Source of the DNA: Pyrenophora tritici-repentis | Taxonomy: Eukaryota; Ascomycota; Dothideomycetes; Pleosporales; Pleosporaceae | Reading direction: 5' to 3' | Length of the DNA stretch: 64,000 nt | Assembly (NCBI RefSeq): GCF_003171515.1 | Contig: NC_089391.1 | Span: forward strand, 1,302,001-1,366,000 | Part shown: in pieces, positions 40,484 through 50,433 of the stretch | How the letters are laid out: each line of letters starts with the position of its first letter | Numbering within the stretch: the stretch's first letter is position 1 | Program-made: the position numbers and the translations under genes | The notes under the pieces: model-generated | Told to the model about the DNA's origin: nothing | The model's database searches: none | What the model saw: the letters and a program-made list of their open reading frames with translations, nothing else

Positions 40484-43400
40484 CAGACTCCGCAACAATC
40501 AAATCAATCAATCTTAAGGTTGTCGATTGGTTTGATTAGCTTGCGGCGACGCTGCCGATTGATTGCGGATTGATTGTTAGGGTTTTTGAGCAGATTGATT
40601 GCGATTGATTGGTTGATTGGCTGATTGATGCCAAGAAGTAGTATACAGGGGGTTATGGTGTTGTACTCCAGCCTTCTATATCGTACTGTTGTACAATCTC
40701 CTCATCTTTGACGTCACTCCACTTGTCTTCATCATCACCGTTGTTGTACAAGCCGTCAAAGCCAGCTCGTCTCCACGAACGTACAAGCTGAAGGGCAGCA
40801 AGTAACTCGCTGCCAAGAGCTCGCCGGCGCGGCTCAAGTAAATCGCCAAGCTCGCTAAAGAGCCTCTCGCAGTCGCAACTAGATGCTGGTATCGTGAGTA
40901 TATCAATCGCAAACTGGCTTAAACATGGGTATTTTGAGCGTAATTGAATCCAGTACTTGACTGGGTGGCCATCGCTAAGATACTGTTCGCTTGTCCACTC
41001 TGGCTCTTGAGTTCTCCAGCGCTCGTACTCATCGTCGTGGGCAGCCTCTACCTGAGCCTTGTTGCGCCGTACGAGGGCGCCAATCACATCATCTATTCCT
41101 CCATGCCTTGGTTTTGCAGTTGTTTGAGATGGAGGACGTGTACGTTGAGGCTTATACGACTGCCAGAGCTGCAGGAAGCCAGCGTTGGCTGATGTTAGCC
41201 ATTCTGGCTTATCCACCCAGCTGTTCTCGCAGTAGTATTTGTAGTATGGATAGAGGCAGGTAGCAGCGTAGTATGCTGGCGATCGATCGAGCTTGTTGTA
41301 GTAATCGTTGGCCTTACTCCAGGCGGCGCGGAGGTTAACAAAGAGGTGATCTTCAGGCGCATCAGGTGGGTTGAAGTCAACTTGCTCGTACGAGCGCGTA
41401 CGGGCTTCGAGCGCGCCAAGTACGTATTCAAATACAGGAATAGTCTCATATATAGCGCCGTATTTGCCTGCCTTTCCGCGACCCTCAAGCTTCTCCGTAG
41501 CAAGCTTAAGCGGCTCTAGGCAGTCCTGATACTCTGTTATCACCGCCCAATCAGCAGCTGTAAGTCCTGTTGATCTCATCCAACTAGGTGCTTCAGGGAG
41601 TTTATTGCCACGTTGACAAGCGCGGCGATCTTCAAGGGAGAGTGCGTTAATGTAGTGCTCAGCGTAAGAGTTGTATGCTGCCTGGAGTTGAGTTGCGCGT
41701 TTGAAGGCAGCGTAGTAAGAGTTCCAGCGTGTAACAACAGGCTTCACAGGCTCAAGTACGTGGAGGCGCTCTCTAGCTGGCAACTCGGCGTTGGCGGCGG
41801 TTTGGAAGCTTCGGAAAATTTCGTGTTGTTGAGGCGTTTTTATATGGTTGATAACGTCGATAAGTACACCTAAGGGCCCTTCTTGACGCCACTCCTGCAT
41901 GTACACCTCCTCTGTTTGGAGCTGCTCGTCGTTGTTGTTGTTGTACGCCTCTTGATTGCTGCCAAAGATAATTGCCTGGCCAATAAGGTTAAGCGTGTGA
42001 GGGCCGCAGCGGAGGCGTCGGTGAGCAGCGTTGAAGTCGTACGCGTGGGCGAGCGAGGAGACTGCAGTATCGTTGTTTGCAGCATTGTCGAGGACGAAGT
42101 AGCCGAGTTTATCACTCCCAATACTGTATTCTTGGAGCGTCTTTTTAATTGTATCAGCGATAGCATCACCTGTATGAGAGCCTGCGAGATGTGGGAGGGC
42201 GATGGGGAGATCTTGTATCACTCCAGAGGCGTTAGCAAAGTGTGCAACGACTCCAAAGAATCCACGCTTGCCACCCTTTGTCGTCCAACCATCAAAGCTT
42301 ATGTGGATCTTGCTTGCAGCTTCTGACAGAGCGCAGACAATCTGTGGCTGCATATATTGGAAGAGGCGCATTGCGTAGGTAGCTACACTGCGAGGACTTA
42401 CCCACAAAGCTGCCTCTGCCTCTGGGTTTGCAAGGCTAATCATCTCGCGAAAGGACGGCCTTGCAAGTAGCTCCATTGGCAAGTTGTTATCAAGAAGGCA
42501 GAACACTGCAACTTCACGAAACTGCTGGATGTTGAAGTTGCCCATCGCGTTGGCAGCCTCTTGAGAGACTGCAACACCAGTCTCCAGCGTCTGTCGTAGA
42601 GAGAGTTGCTGCCCTGTTCTTCGAGGCTTCAGGCCGTCTTTTGTAAAGCCATGGCCTCGTTTCTGAAGGCCAAGATGAGCTGCAGCTGAGGAGGTGGCCT
42701 TTGATACGTCAAAAACTCCACTGCCGCCAGTGTCAATGACCTTGTGGATGTGGCAGTATTTGCAAACAAACCACACCCGATTCTGATCGTAGAGCTCAAC
42801 AACGCGATATCCATGTTGAAAGATCCAACTCTTGACGCGCCGCCCAGTTGTAAGAGGCTTCATGAACCGAGGGAGGCGATCCCAGTTAATGCCGTCAAAG
42901 TTATCGCCATTATCAGGCTCTGTATCAACGCTAGCCTCTGTTGTTGCTGCTGTACCAGCCTGGCTGCCCTTAGCCGCACCCTCCTCCTCTGTTTGCGACT
43001 CCAAAAATTGCGACTCAAACGTTGTGGCCTGGCTTACGGCGGCGCCAAGGGTTTCCTGGGGCGACAGCGATCGCTGAGATAGGACAGAGGGCCTTGATAG
43101 GCGCGCCCGTTTGGCGGCGGCGGCGGCAGCAGCAGTATTGGTGGGAACTCGAGAGCGTTTGGCCATCGTGGGCGATACTAAACACTAAAGAAAAATGTCT
43201 GTATAGGTAGCTAGGCAACTAGTGTTGTGTGTAAGGGATTATTAGGGAACTGAGTGAGCGAAATCGTTGTTGTATTGAGAACAGCGAAGGACTAGCTATA
43301 TAGGTGCGGGGTGAAGCCTAGAAGAGGCTAGCCCCTAAGCAGAAGGAGCTAGTCCTATAAGAGGAGAGCTAGCTGGTGAGAAGTGAATGCATAGAGACTG

Positions 43401-43678
43401 GCTTGCCCGGCCGACAGGGATCACAAGCTAAGCGAGATAGGGGTCCAAGATAACTATCTTCAACACCAAAAACCTTCTCTTAATACGACACTACTCGCCT
43501 TACAACTCGTTAATAATAAATCAATCTAACTAATCAAATCAATCAATCTGACCTTCGCAAGTTGATTTGATTAGCTATTTTGAAAAGCTTAGATTGAGTT
43601 GATTGAGTTGGTAAAAACTCCAAATGACCAATCAAATCAATCAATCTGACCAATCTGGATTGATTGTTGCGGAGTCTG
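40484..43678 (-). mobile_element. hAT DNA transposon, copy hAT-3 (3,195 bp, apparently complete)
   Basis: Terminal inverted repeats CAGACTCCGCAACAATCAA lie at both ends inside the perfect duplication ACATGAAC. The ends carry many AATCAATCAAT/ATTGATTG words. One intact transposase gene runs on the minus strand. The same terminal sequence is carried by the small MITE at 39409-39570, so this element is a plausible mobiliser of that MITE family. Confidence 0.96.
40653..43166 (-). CDS. hAT transposase (hAT-3), intact
   Basis: 837 aa in a single exon. The start MAKRSRVP is basic and followed by an alanine run and KRARLSRPS, a likely nuclear signal. A BED-like finger (CKYCH, then HLGLQKRGH) precedes the catalytic core with HISFDGWTTKGG and YFVLDNAANNDTA, the RCGPHTLNLIGQ block and a C-terminal dimerisation domain with CDCERLFSELGDLLEPRR. 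Domain order and length match hAT-2, but the sequences differ throughout, so they are separate subfamilies and not recent copies of each other. No disruption is seen. It is the likely source of activity for its MITE. Confidence 0.95.
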   Translation of the reverse strand: MAKRSRVPTNTAAAAAAAKRARLSRPSVLSQRSLSPQETLGAAVSQATTFESQFLESQTEEEGAAKGSQAGTAATTEASVDTEPDNGDNFDGINWDRLPRFMKPLTTGRRVKSWIFQHGYRVVELYDQNRVWFVCKYCHIHKVIDTGGSGVFDVSKATSSAAAHLGLQKRGHGFTKDGLKPRRTGQQLSLRQTLETGVAVSQEAANAMGNFNIQQFREVAVFCLLDNNLPMELLARPSFREMISLANPEAEAALWVSPRSVATYAMRLFQYMQPQIVCALSEAASKIHISFDGWTTKGGKRGFFGVVAHFANASGVIQDLPIALPHLAGSHTGDAIADTIKKTLQEYSIGSDKLGYFVLDNAANNDTAVSSLAHAYDFNAAHRRLRCGPHTLNLIGQAIIFGSNQEAYNNNNDEQLQTEEVYMQEWRQEGPLGVLIDVINHIKTPQQHEIFRSFQTAANAELPARERLHVLEPVKPVVTRWNSYYAAFKRATQLQAAYNSYAEHYINALSLEDRRACQRGNKLPEAPSWMRSTGLTAADWAVITEYQDCLEPLKLATEKLEGRGKAGKYGAIYETIPVFEYVLGALEARTRSYEQVDFNPPDAPEDHLFVNLRAAWSKANDYYNKLDRSPAYYAATCLYPYYKYYCENSWVDKPEWLTSANAGFLQLWQSYKPQRTRPPSQTTAKPRHGGIDDVIGALVRRNKAQVEAAHDDEYERWRTQEPEWTSEQYLSDGHPVKYWIQLRSKYPCLSQFAIDILTIPASSCDCERLFSELGDLLEPRRRALGSELLAALQLVRSWRRAGFDGLYNNGDDEDKWSDVKDEEIVQQYDIEGWSTTP

Positions 43679-43686
43679 ACATGAAC
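43679..43686. repeat. Target-site duplication ACATGAAC (right, hAT-3)
   Basis: Right-hand copy of the 8-bp duplication. Confidence 0.93.
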
Positions 43687-44230
43687 AGAGTGAGTCCCCA
43701 AACAGGGAGTTAGACGACGTGTAGAAGAAGCTGCTAGTATGATAGGAAAATGGAAGGGCTTATCAGTATGGCCGACGTACCAGTGGCTGCTTATTCATGA
43801 CGCGAAAATCGATTGAAGTGGGGGATACTGAAGCTTTGACGCGCTTTGAACCGGACCTCCTAATAAGAAGCTCGTATTGCCGGCAGATCTTCGCCTTGCG
43901 TCCGCAAATACTTCAGAACTGAAGGTATCAACAAGATTTTGGATGATCTAGTGCTTATCCTCCAACATTTAAAAATCTTGTCTTGATTCTGATTGACTGA
44001 AAACAAATTGTGAGACGCTCGGAAGAGTAGAAGAACGGACCTTGCTTACTGAATCTATATTCACGTCGGCCTGTGAAAGTAGATTCACAACTAGTGGGCA
44101 TGCATGTATTGAACAACGAAATCATGAATTGGAGGTATAGAAGTAATATATAAAGGCCTTACTCTCGAGTATTCCCTCTAACAGTACTCATCTCTCATCG
44201 ACATTCCTCATCAACATCTACAAAATCATC
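43687..44230. other. Intergenic, upstream of secreted protein
   Basis: No gene is seen. The stretch near 43850-43895 (GAACCGGACCTCCTAATA and on to GAAGCTCGTATTGCC) resembles 46378-46415 in the flank of the 45.4-kb gene. A TATATAAA box lies at 44147-44154, 77 bp before the next ATG. Confidence 0.5.
44147..44154 (+). promoter_or_regulatory. TATA box
   Basis: TATATAAA, 77 bp upstream of the secreted-protein ATG at 44231, with a CT-rich, AACATC-rich leader between. Confidence 0.55.
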
Positions 44231-44858
44231 ATGGTTTCTCTAAAATCTATCCTCCTTGTGGTTTTCTGTGGAACATCCTATGCCGTACCTTTTGCGCCAA
44301 ACTACGCTGTCGAGTATGTCTACTATCGCTATGAATTTCAACTAAAGCTTACAACTACTCAAGGCTCTCTGCGCCTGTTGCTAGGGCTGTCGAGATCCCT
44401 GATATCTCTCTTGCTACCAAAAAGTAACCTTCACACAAGCTCTATGTTCCAACTTTGCAACTACTGATAATACTAGATCCATGTCCTTGCCTGACCCCAG
44501 CAGATCTGGCCTCGAAACCAGAGGCATCGAGAGCGGAACATTCATTATCAAATGGATCCATGCCCTAGACAACTCCAAAGACTTGACCTTCAGGGCAGCC
44601 ATAATATATCTTCAGGGTCAGGTCTTCGCGCCTTCCGGATCGGGTGTATATGCCTCTCCGATAGCGGAGATGAAGCATGAGCCTGGACAGATTCTTTTCC
44701 GTGTCACGTTCCTCTCTGCAAGCGGAGTCTACACAGCCGTTGCTCGTGTTCTTTTTGATACTATCAAAGGAGCTATTGTCTCAGCTATTGACGAAGGCCT
44801 AGAGGAGAATGGTAAACACATTAGCAATTTTTTCCAGTACAAATTCGATAAGTCATAA
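44231..44858 (+). CDS. Small secreted protein, no family recognised (174 aa)
   Basis: Three exons, 44231-44313, 44364-44423 and 44477-44858, with GT-AG introns of 50 and 53 nt, encode 174 aa. A signal peptide covers about residues 1-18 (VSLKSILLVVFCGTSYA). A short pro-like segment with ARAVEIPDISLATK follows, then a 120-residue domain with no cysteines after the signal peptide. TFIIKWIHALDN, RVTFLSASGVY and ISNFFQYKFDKS give it an alternating beta-like pattern. I recognise no family. Its position between the broken and the intact copies of the 8-Cys gene, its size and its secretion make it an effector candidate by context only. Unspliced frames at 44231 and 44481 are each incomplete. Confidence 0.65.
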
Positions 44859-45228
44859 TTTCGTTACTGTACGTTCACAGGAGAAGTTACAGCAATTACA
44901 GTTCGTATTTTTATAAGCATTGATAGAACTGGTTGTCTGATTTCTTAACCTGTCGGGGTTGAAGTACATGATGAGCCAAGCCAAGCCTCGTGTTTAGATG
45001 GAGGAACATTACATGGCCAGTTGTTCGTTATCAAAGGCCACTATCAGCGATATCGGCATAGCGCACAAGGAATATCTTAAAATATCGACAATAGAGCTCT
45101 TATATAACACTTTTTCGCCATAAACACTAAATTACATGCGCCCAAACACCCTGCTGCATCACATTGTCACCACATAGCTCCTCACAATGTCTAAACACAC
45201 TTTCAACACCCATCCATACTGGCTTTCG
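44859..45228. other. Intergenic between convergent genes
   Basis: No gene. The part from about 45100 (TTTTTCGCCATAAAC, then GCCCAAACACCC and CACCACATAGCTCC) parallels 34830-34910 beyond the broken paralogue, showing that the duplication covers the 3' flank. Confidence 0.5.
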
Positions 45229-45533
45229 TCAGTTGCATTTAGGGGGGTATACAGTTCCCGCTGGAAATGTATTGCTACAATGCTGGTTGTCGCATGGATC
45301 GGTGCAGTGCTTCGAAGTGAGACAAACGCCCTGTACGCATTTGCACCAGCCGTGATCGCAACCGTAGGATTTGTTCTGGAATTGTGAAACGCCTTGGTTA
45401 GCATAGCTCTTGAGAGGGGTAATAGGTGCCTTTGCTAGTAGATTAGAAGACTCACTTCTTTTATTGCTGGATCCGCAGCCGGGATGGCGGTAACCGTGGT
45501 GACGAGCACGAAGAACAATGTTGTCCAGCGCAT
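45229..45533 (-). CDS. Small secreted 8-cysteine protein (candidate effector)
   Basis: Two exons, 45533-45456 and 45375-45229, with an 80-nt GT-AG intron in phase 0, encode 74 aa. Residues 1-17 are a signal peptide (RWTTLFFVLVTTVTA), followed by a short IPAADPAIKE segment. Exon 2 encodes the whole 48-residue mature domain with eight cysteines (C6, C11, C13, C18, C24, C28, C33, C47 of the exon) and an HCSNTFPAGTVYPP block. The intron between signal and domain is at the same place as in the interrupted paralogue. No known domain is recognised. Small size, secretion and a fixed even cysteine framework suggest a disulfide-rich effector or antimicrobial; that is inference. Confidence 0.75.
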
Positions 45534-47241
45534 TTTTGAGGGACGTTGCGGGTTTATTGATGGTCGTGGAGGACAAGGGTCGAGTTTTGTATGTATGAAG
45601 TATGAAGTATGAGTGTAGAGTTGTGGATGTGTGTGGATGTGAGCAGTGGAGCTGTGTGTAGGGACGACAAGGGCAAAGATTTGTGTGAAGAGAATAAGGT
45701 CGGAATTTCGTGCCTAGAGTGAGACATCAGAAGACAGTTTGATAGTTGAGTGAGGGTTTACCATGCTATCTATATAGTCTTGCGAGGAACGATCATTTCA
45801 CAAAGCGTATCTCCTGAACGATGTAGGCCCGTAATACTTACCTAGAATATCGTCTGCGGCATATCTTCGCCTCTCTCAACTAGATGAAGCTCAAGCTAAC
45901 GACATGGTCGCTTTATGGCACTCACACCCGGAAACCCCAATAGGGAGCATCTCCCAAGGCGGGCTATGAGGAAGACCGTAGAGATCGTCCATGTGCTGAA
46001 CAACGCCACGTCCCCGTAACTGTTTTCAGCCAGTATATCGGAATTCACCGCCTCAAACACGACAGTGGAGTATGAATAGGCTAGTGGCTCTCTTCGACCG
46101 TGATGGACTTTGAAAAAGACCATAAGATCAGCAACCTGCCAGACAAAGTCATGTCCCTGTACCTGAATTTAGTTAGTAAATCGGACTTCCCCGTAAAAAG
46201 GTATGGCGAGAGTGCTCGTTGCAAGGCTGTCCAAAGATAGCTGCGGTTCCGTATAATATCGATGGTATGGACTCAGCGCTCGTGATGCAGGGACGATGTA
46301 CGATGAGCCAATCACTCCTGTTACAGCAATCTATTGAAACAAAGTCTCGATGACATGATGTTCGTATTCCAAACGGGGAACCAGACTTCTTGATACGAAG
46401 CTCGTATCGCCACCCACTCCCGAGGATCGCATGTAGTCGAGTGGTACCAAGTAGATCTAGCCGCAAGCCCAGAGCCTATGCTCAAATGCCTAGCCGCAAA
46501 CAACGGCTTTTAATTGCTGGGATAACCCTATGTATGACTTCCGGTACGCTCGTACAGTCAAAAGCACGAGCCGGACTTGGTGAGTCTAGACTCGTGCTAG
46601 CCTGTGTATGTAAGCCGCCACAACGCTAGGCGGGATGGTAGTGTAGGACCATGGCATTGCGGACAACTTGTATGCAAAACGTTTGAAGGCCCCCTCTACA
46701 AGCAGGGGGATTTTTGCTATGTGTTTCCTCATGGGCATTCCCTCCAGCAGTACTTGTCATTGATCCATGCCCCAGAGCCATCGTCTTCTCTCGAAAACAT
46801 TTTCTTTTGATGGACTTTTGCAACGCAGCATACATCGTACAACTGTTACAAACTACAACTAAGGCTTATGAGTGCTCAAACTTTCTCCATATGCTCGTTG
46901 TTAAGACTACAGAGCTTCCTGATGTTTTTTTTTGCTGCCATGAGGCCATTTCCGCCGAGGTCCCGCGCTCTTTCTCTTTTGGTCATTAATCAATCCCCAA
47001 GTTCGGAAGTCGTGATCCACACCATGAGCGTGTTGAGTGGCATACAAAGTTATGAAAGCGGCAAACTCTATTTCGAGCAAGATTTTTCACCGTGAGGTTA
47101 CATCATGCGTCAAGCTCTGGGGGTTGACAGCGGAAGAAGGCGAAGCAAGGCTACCCGGGAGATTAACAGTCCTTGATGACGATCAGAGTACACTCTATAC
47201 ACACGTACGATTCATCCACTCCCCACTCCTCACCCCCAAGC
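45534..47241. other. Promoter of the 8-Cys gene and unassigned flank
   Basis: A TATA-like CTATATAGATAG (minus) lies near 45769-45780 and resembles that of the paralogue. From 45900 to 47241 only short frames occur and none is convincing. A stretch near 46378-46415 resembles sequence at 43850-43895. Confidence 0.45.
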
Positions 47242-47962
47242 CTACATCTGAAACTCCAACCTCCTCCTCAATACCACAATCTCAAACTCCTCCCTACAAC
47301 TCCACACCCCCGGCCCCGCCATCATCCTCCTAACATCCGCATACCCCCTCCTCCTCCAATATGGCCCAGCCTGACACTCGGCTGCCAAGATCCAAAGATC
47401 TACACTCCCACCCGCTCCAGCCCCTTCTCTCATCAGCGCGTCCCGCTCCAGCCCCACAAGATAATCTTCTAGGAATGCAAGGAGCCGCACTGCAAGACCA
47501 CGCCGTTGGTAGGCGGGGGACGAATGTACGCAGACAATTTTTATCTCCCAGCCTGTCTCGCTGTCGGCGCCTTCTTTTAGGTGGCCGCCGCGCCAGGGGA
47601 TGTTTGCAGCGCAGGCGACTGGTTTCTTGTGTGTGTGCGTTGATAGAGTGGATGTTGGGGAAGAGGATGTGGTTTGTCCGCTGTCAGTAGAATCGTTGTC
47701 GCTGCCCATCCCATCCTCCCCCCAATTCCTCGAACATCACAGCTATAGCGCCCATGGCCTCATCTTCTCCTAGCATATTGTACAACTCCTCCACGTTATC
47801 GAATCTCGGTATGGAATTATCCCATTTTCCGGCTTCCTGGTCTTTGGACCATGCGAAGCAGTCGTTTACGAGATCGACTATGGCTTGGGAGAGCGTGGGG
47901 TTGGCTTGGAGGGCTGAGCGTGTGTAGAGCGTGGGTGGTGAGACGGTAGGTGATGATGTCAT
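47242..47962 (-). pseudogene. GNAT-like acetyltransferase with a one-base frameshift
   Basis: Two overlapping frames share the strand. The 5' frame (47962 to 47684) has ALQANPTLSQAIVDLVNDCFAW and GAIAVMFEE. The 3' frame (to 47242) has KPVACAANIPW, then the acetyl-CoA loop-like VHSSPAYQRRGLAVRLLAFLEDYL, typical of GNAT fold motif A, and a C-terminal WILAAECQAGPYWRRRGY. A run of six C on the plus strand at 47718-47723 lies exactly where the frames meet; five would make the frame continuous. This is either a real frameshift pseudogene or a sequencing error in a homopolymer. Function would be N-acetylation of a small molecule or protein; substrate unknown. Confidence 0.6.
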
Positions 47963-48788
47963 CTTACATGCGATACCGGGACGAGTTGATCAGGGTAGCT
48001 GGTAGGCTGATTATCTGATGGAGAGATAAGAAGAGAAGAAGCTTTACACGCTTAGTTTATATCTACTGGTGTGTACTGCCTTGTTTCTGGATCCTGAGTC
48101 TTAGGTTCTTAGGTGCGCGGGCGTTGATTATGTGTAAAGACATGCTCTCGGCCGTGTCTGCGTTGGGGCATCGCGCAGTTTTTGCGTCGCTGGTGGCTGC
48201 ACCTTCCTGTTTTGGAACAAGTATCGTGACGGATAACGTCGCGGAAAAGGCTCCGAAAGACCATCGCACGGCCACGGAGATGGTCAGGATGACGGTTTTG
48301 ATGGCAAGGAAGATGCTGTGATGATTTTGCTGCTGCGTGTCTTGGGCAGGTGAAAAGCTCCGAGATTTTGCCGAAATACATACCTCGGTGCGTGAGCTGA
48401 CATGGCCATCTTCCTTTTTGCTGAATCCCCCCTCTAATCTCGCAGTAGATTGAATAGATGTTGTGGGTAGCAAAGGCCTGTATGAACCGTGCAGTTCACG
48501 AAGAATCATACATGAAACAATCAGCCGCACTTGTGGAAAACATTCATTACAATAGACATCAGATTCGTCTCTACGTACTATCCATACTTTTTGCTATGCC
48601 GCATGTGGCATGCGTGGTATCATGAAGTGGCAACCGCCGAGGTATCAATGAAAGACTAAGAAAACCACCACCCAGGAAGAAAGAAAAAGAAACCATGTGT
48701 TATATTTCTGCGACCAGCGACGTGGTCCGCTCTGCGGAGTAGGATCAACCTGGGAAAAAGGATGGGTCGCAGCATGCGCGGCATGCTG
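47963..48788. other. Intergenic, one uncertain frame
   Basis: A 155-codon minus-strand frame at 48063-48530 has one hydrophobic stretch (FLAIKTVILTISVAV), but I cannot recognise or delimit it. Nothing else is seen. Confidence 0.35.
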
Positions 48789-50433
48789 CTAGACCGGCGA
48801 CTGCCAGGTCGACCGTGTGTGTCTCGAATTACCCGGGCCAATGGCTGGGAAAGGCGTCAGGCGCCTCTCGGATCTACTCTGATCTCTGGCCACGGGAAAT
48901 GTGGATATTGCCTGGCCAATCATGTTTTGTGGGACATGATGTATGGCAAAGTCGCTTGGTGTGGGTGACGTTGGTGACATGGGCGAAGCAGGAGATAGGG
49001 GCAATGGTGGGAGTCTTTCCGCGTCGCACTCATTGACAAGCAGAGTAGTGCGCATGCTGGATGTACGAGAGTTGTGACCGGTAGTGTAGCGACCGAGTTC
49101 GATATCGTCGTAGTCACGGTCGCAAATGATGTCGGCGGTGAGCGACGACATGTGTCGGTTTCCCATAGACTCCAAGGTACTCATTGGAGAGTGCGTTATC
49201 TGTATCTCCTTGTGGATATGAACGCCACCCTGGTTGTCTACTGACATGCCAGTATGCGAGTCGAGGTATCCACTGGAGTTGTGTGATCCACTGCTGATGG
49301 AGAACTTTGAAGCCAGTTTGCTCCACAAGCCGGTTGTATTGACGCGTGCCGATCCGCCGTGCCCGCTGTCCTGGCGTTCCTTGCAGCCCGAAGGTGACTT
49401 GGGCTTTGGAAGCGATGCGAGCTTTTCCTGGAAGAAGTGCTTGAAGAATACCTTGAAAGAGGGAGCATTGGCACACAGACAGCCAATGTGCAACTCCAGC
49501 ATCGAGGTAAGTAGGATATTCCACGTTGACCAAGTGATATCGTACGTGTTGTAAAAGGTATACCAACTGTAGTACGCACGCAAAAGTCCCAGCGCGACAA
49601 CACCGTAACCAATGGCAAAGATACCAAACAGAGCCAGCTTTTGTTTGATAGGGATCTTGAGATTCCAGTAGAGAAAGGTGGGAAGGATGGCTGTAATGAA
49701 GTCCTGGGAAGCTGAGATGACGCTGGCAGCCACTACGTCGGCACCTTCGTCAAAGCACTGGTACTCATAACCTCCCAATACTTTCAAGACGTTGACTTGA
49801 TCCCAAAACGCCGAGATTGGCTGGCAACCGAGGATGGGAGCGAGTGTAAGAGCGATACTGTATGCGACGATGAAACCAATGCAGATCCAGGTTGTATAGA
49901 CGAAAGCTCTCGACACCGCACGCGCTGAAAGCCGTCGGTAGAATAGGAGGATTGATATCTTGATGAGACCGGAGGCGACACAGAACAAGCATTCTATGGC
50001 CAGAAGAATCTTGCGCGCAGTGACTACTCTCTCAGGGTCACGCAGGTAGTCGATATCCCAGATGTGTCGATCAAAGGTTTGCATGCTACCTGAGAGGCAT
50101 TAGTCGTGTGGTGTTGAGAAGAGGGCGGCAGACTTACAGAGAGGATACAAGACTGTCAAAGCAATGACGGGTATCTAGACGAGTTAGCATACGAGGTCGA
50201 CGAGCTTCAAAAAGGAAACCCACAGTGGCAGCTAACATCAACCAGTCATCCCATCCTGGGCACCTCTGGTGGAATATTCTGACCCAAAGCCTAATCAGAA
50301 GCATCATCACCGTAATAGGCCCGCCTATGTAGGCCAGTAGAGTGATAGTGTTTGGTCGCATTTCTGGGTTGGCATAGTTGGATTTGGGCCACGACGCCGT
50401 GACCTCGATGGGGGGATGGAGACCGCCAGGCAT
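48789..50433 (-). CDS. PTH11/rhodopsin-like fungal integral membrane protein
   Basis: Three exons, 50433-50224, 50174-50138 and 50089-48789, with GT-AG introns of 49 and 48 nt, encode 515 aa. The start gives MPGGLHPPIEV, followed by SWPKSNYANPEMRP, a familiar N-terminal pattern of this family. About seven hydrophobic spans follow, with WVRIFHQRCPGWDDWLM after TM1, LIKISILLFYRRL in TM3 and the GCQPISAFWDQ block. A cytosolic tail of about 215 residues is Ser/Thr/Pro-rich. Family members (fungal rhodopsin-like domain, PTH11 group) act as GPCR-like surface sensors in some plant pathogens; ligand is unknown. The tiny 37-nt exon rests on frame continuity and good splice sites. Confidence 0.85.

Noticed and set aside
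45229..45576. Unspliced 115-codon frame over the 8-Cys gene
   Set aside because: It gives no signal peptide; the spliced model gives a signal peptide and matches the paralogue at both junctions.
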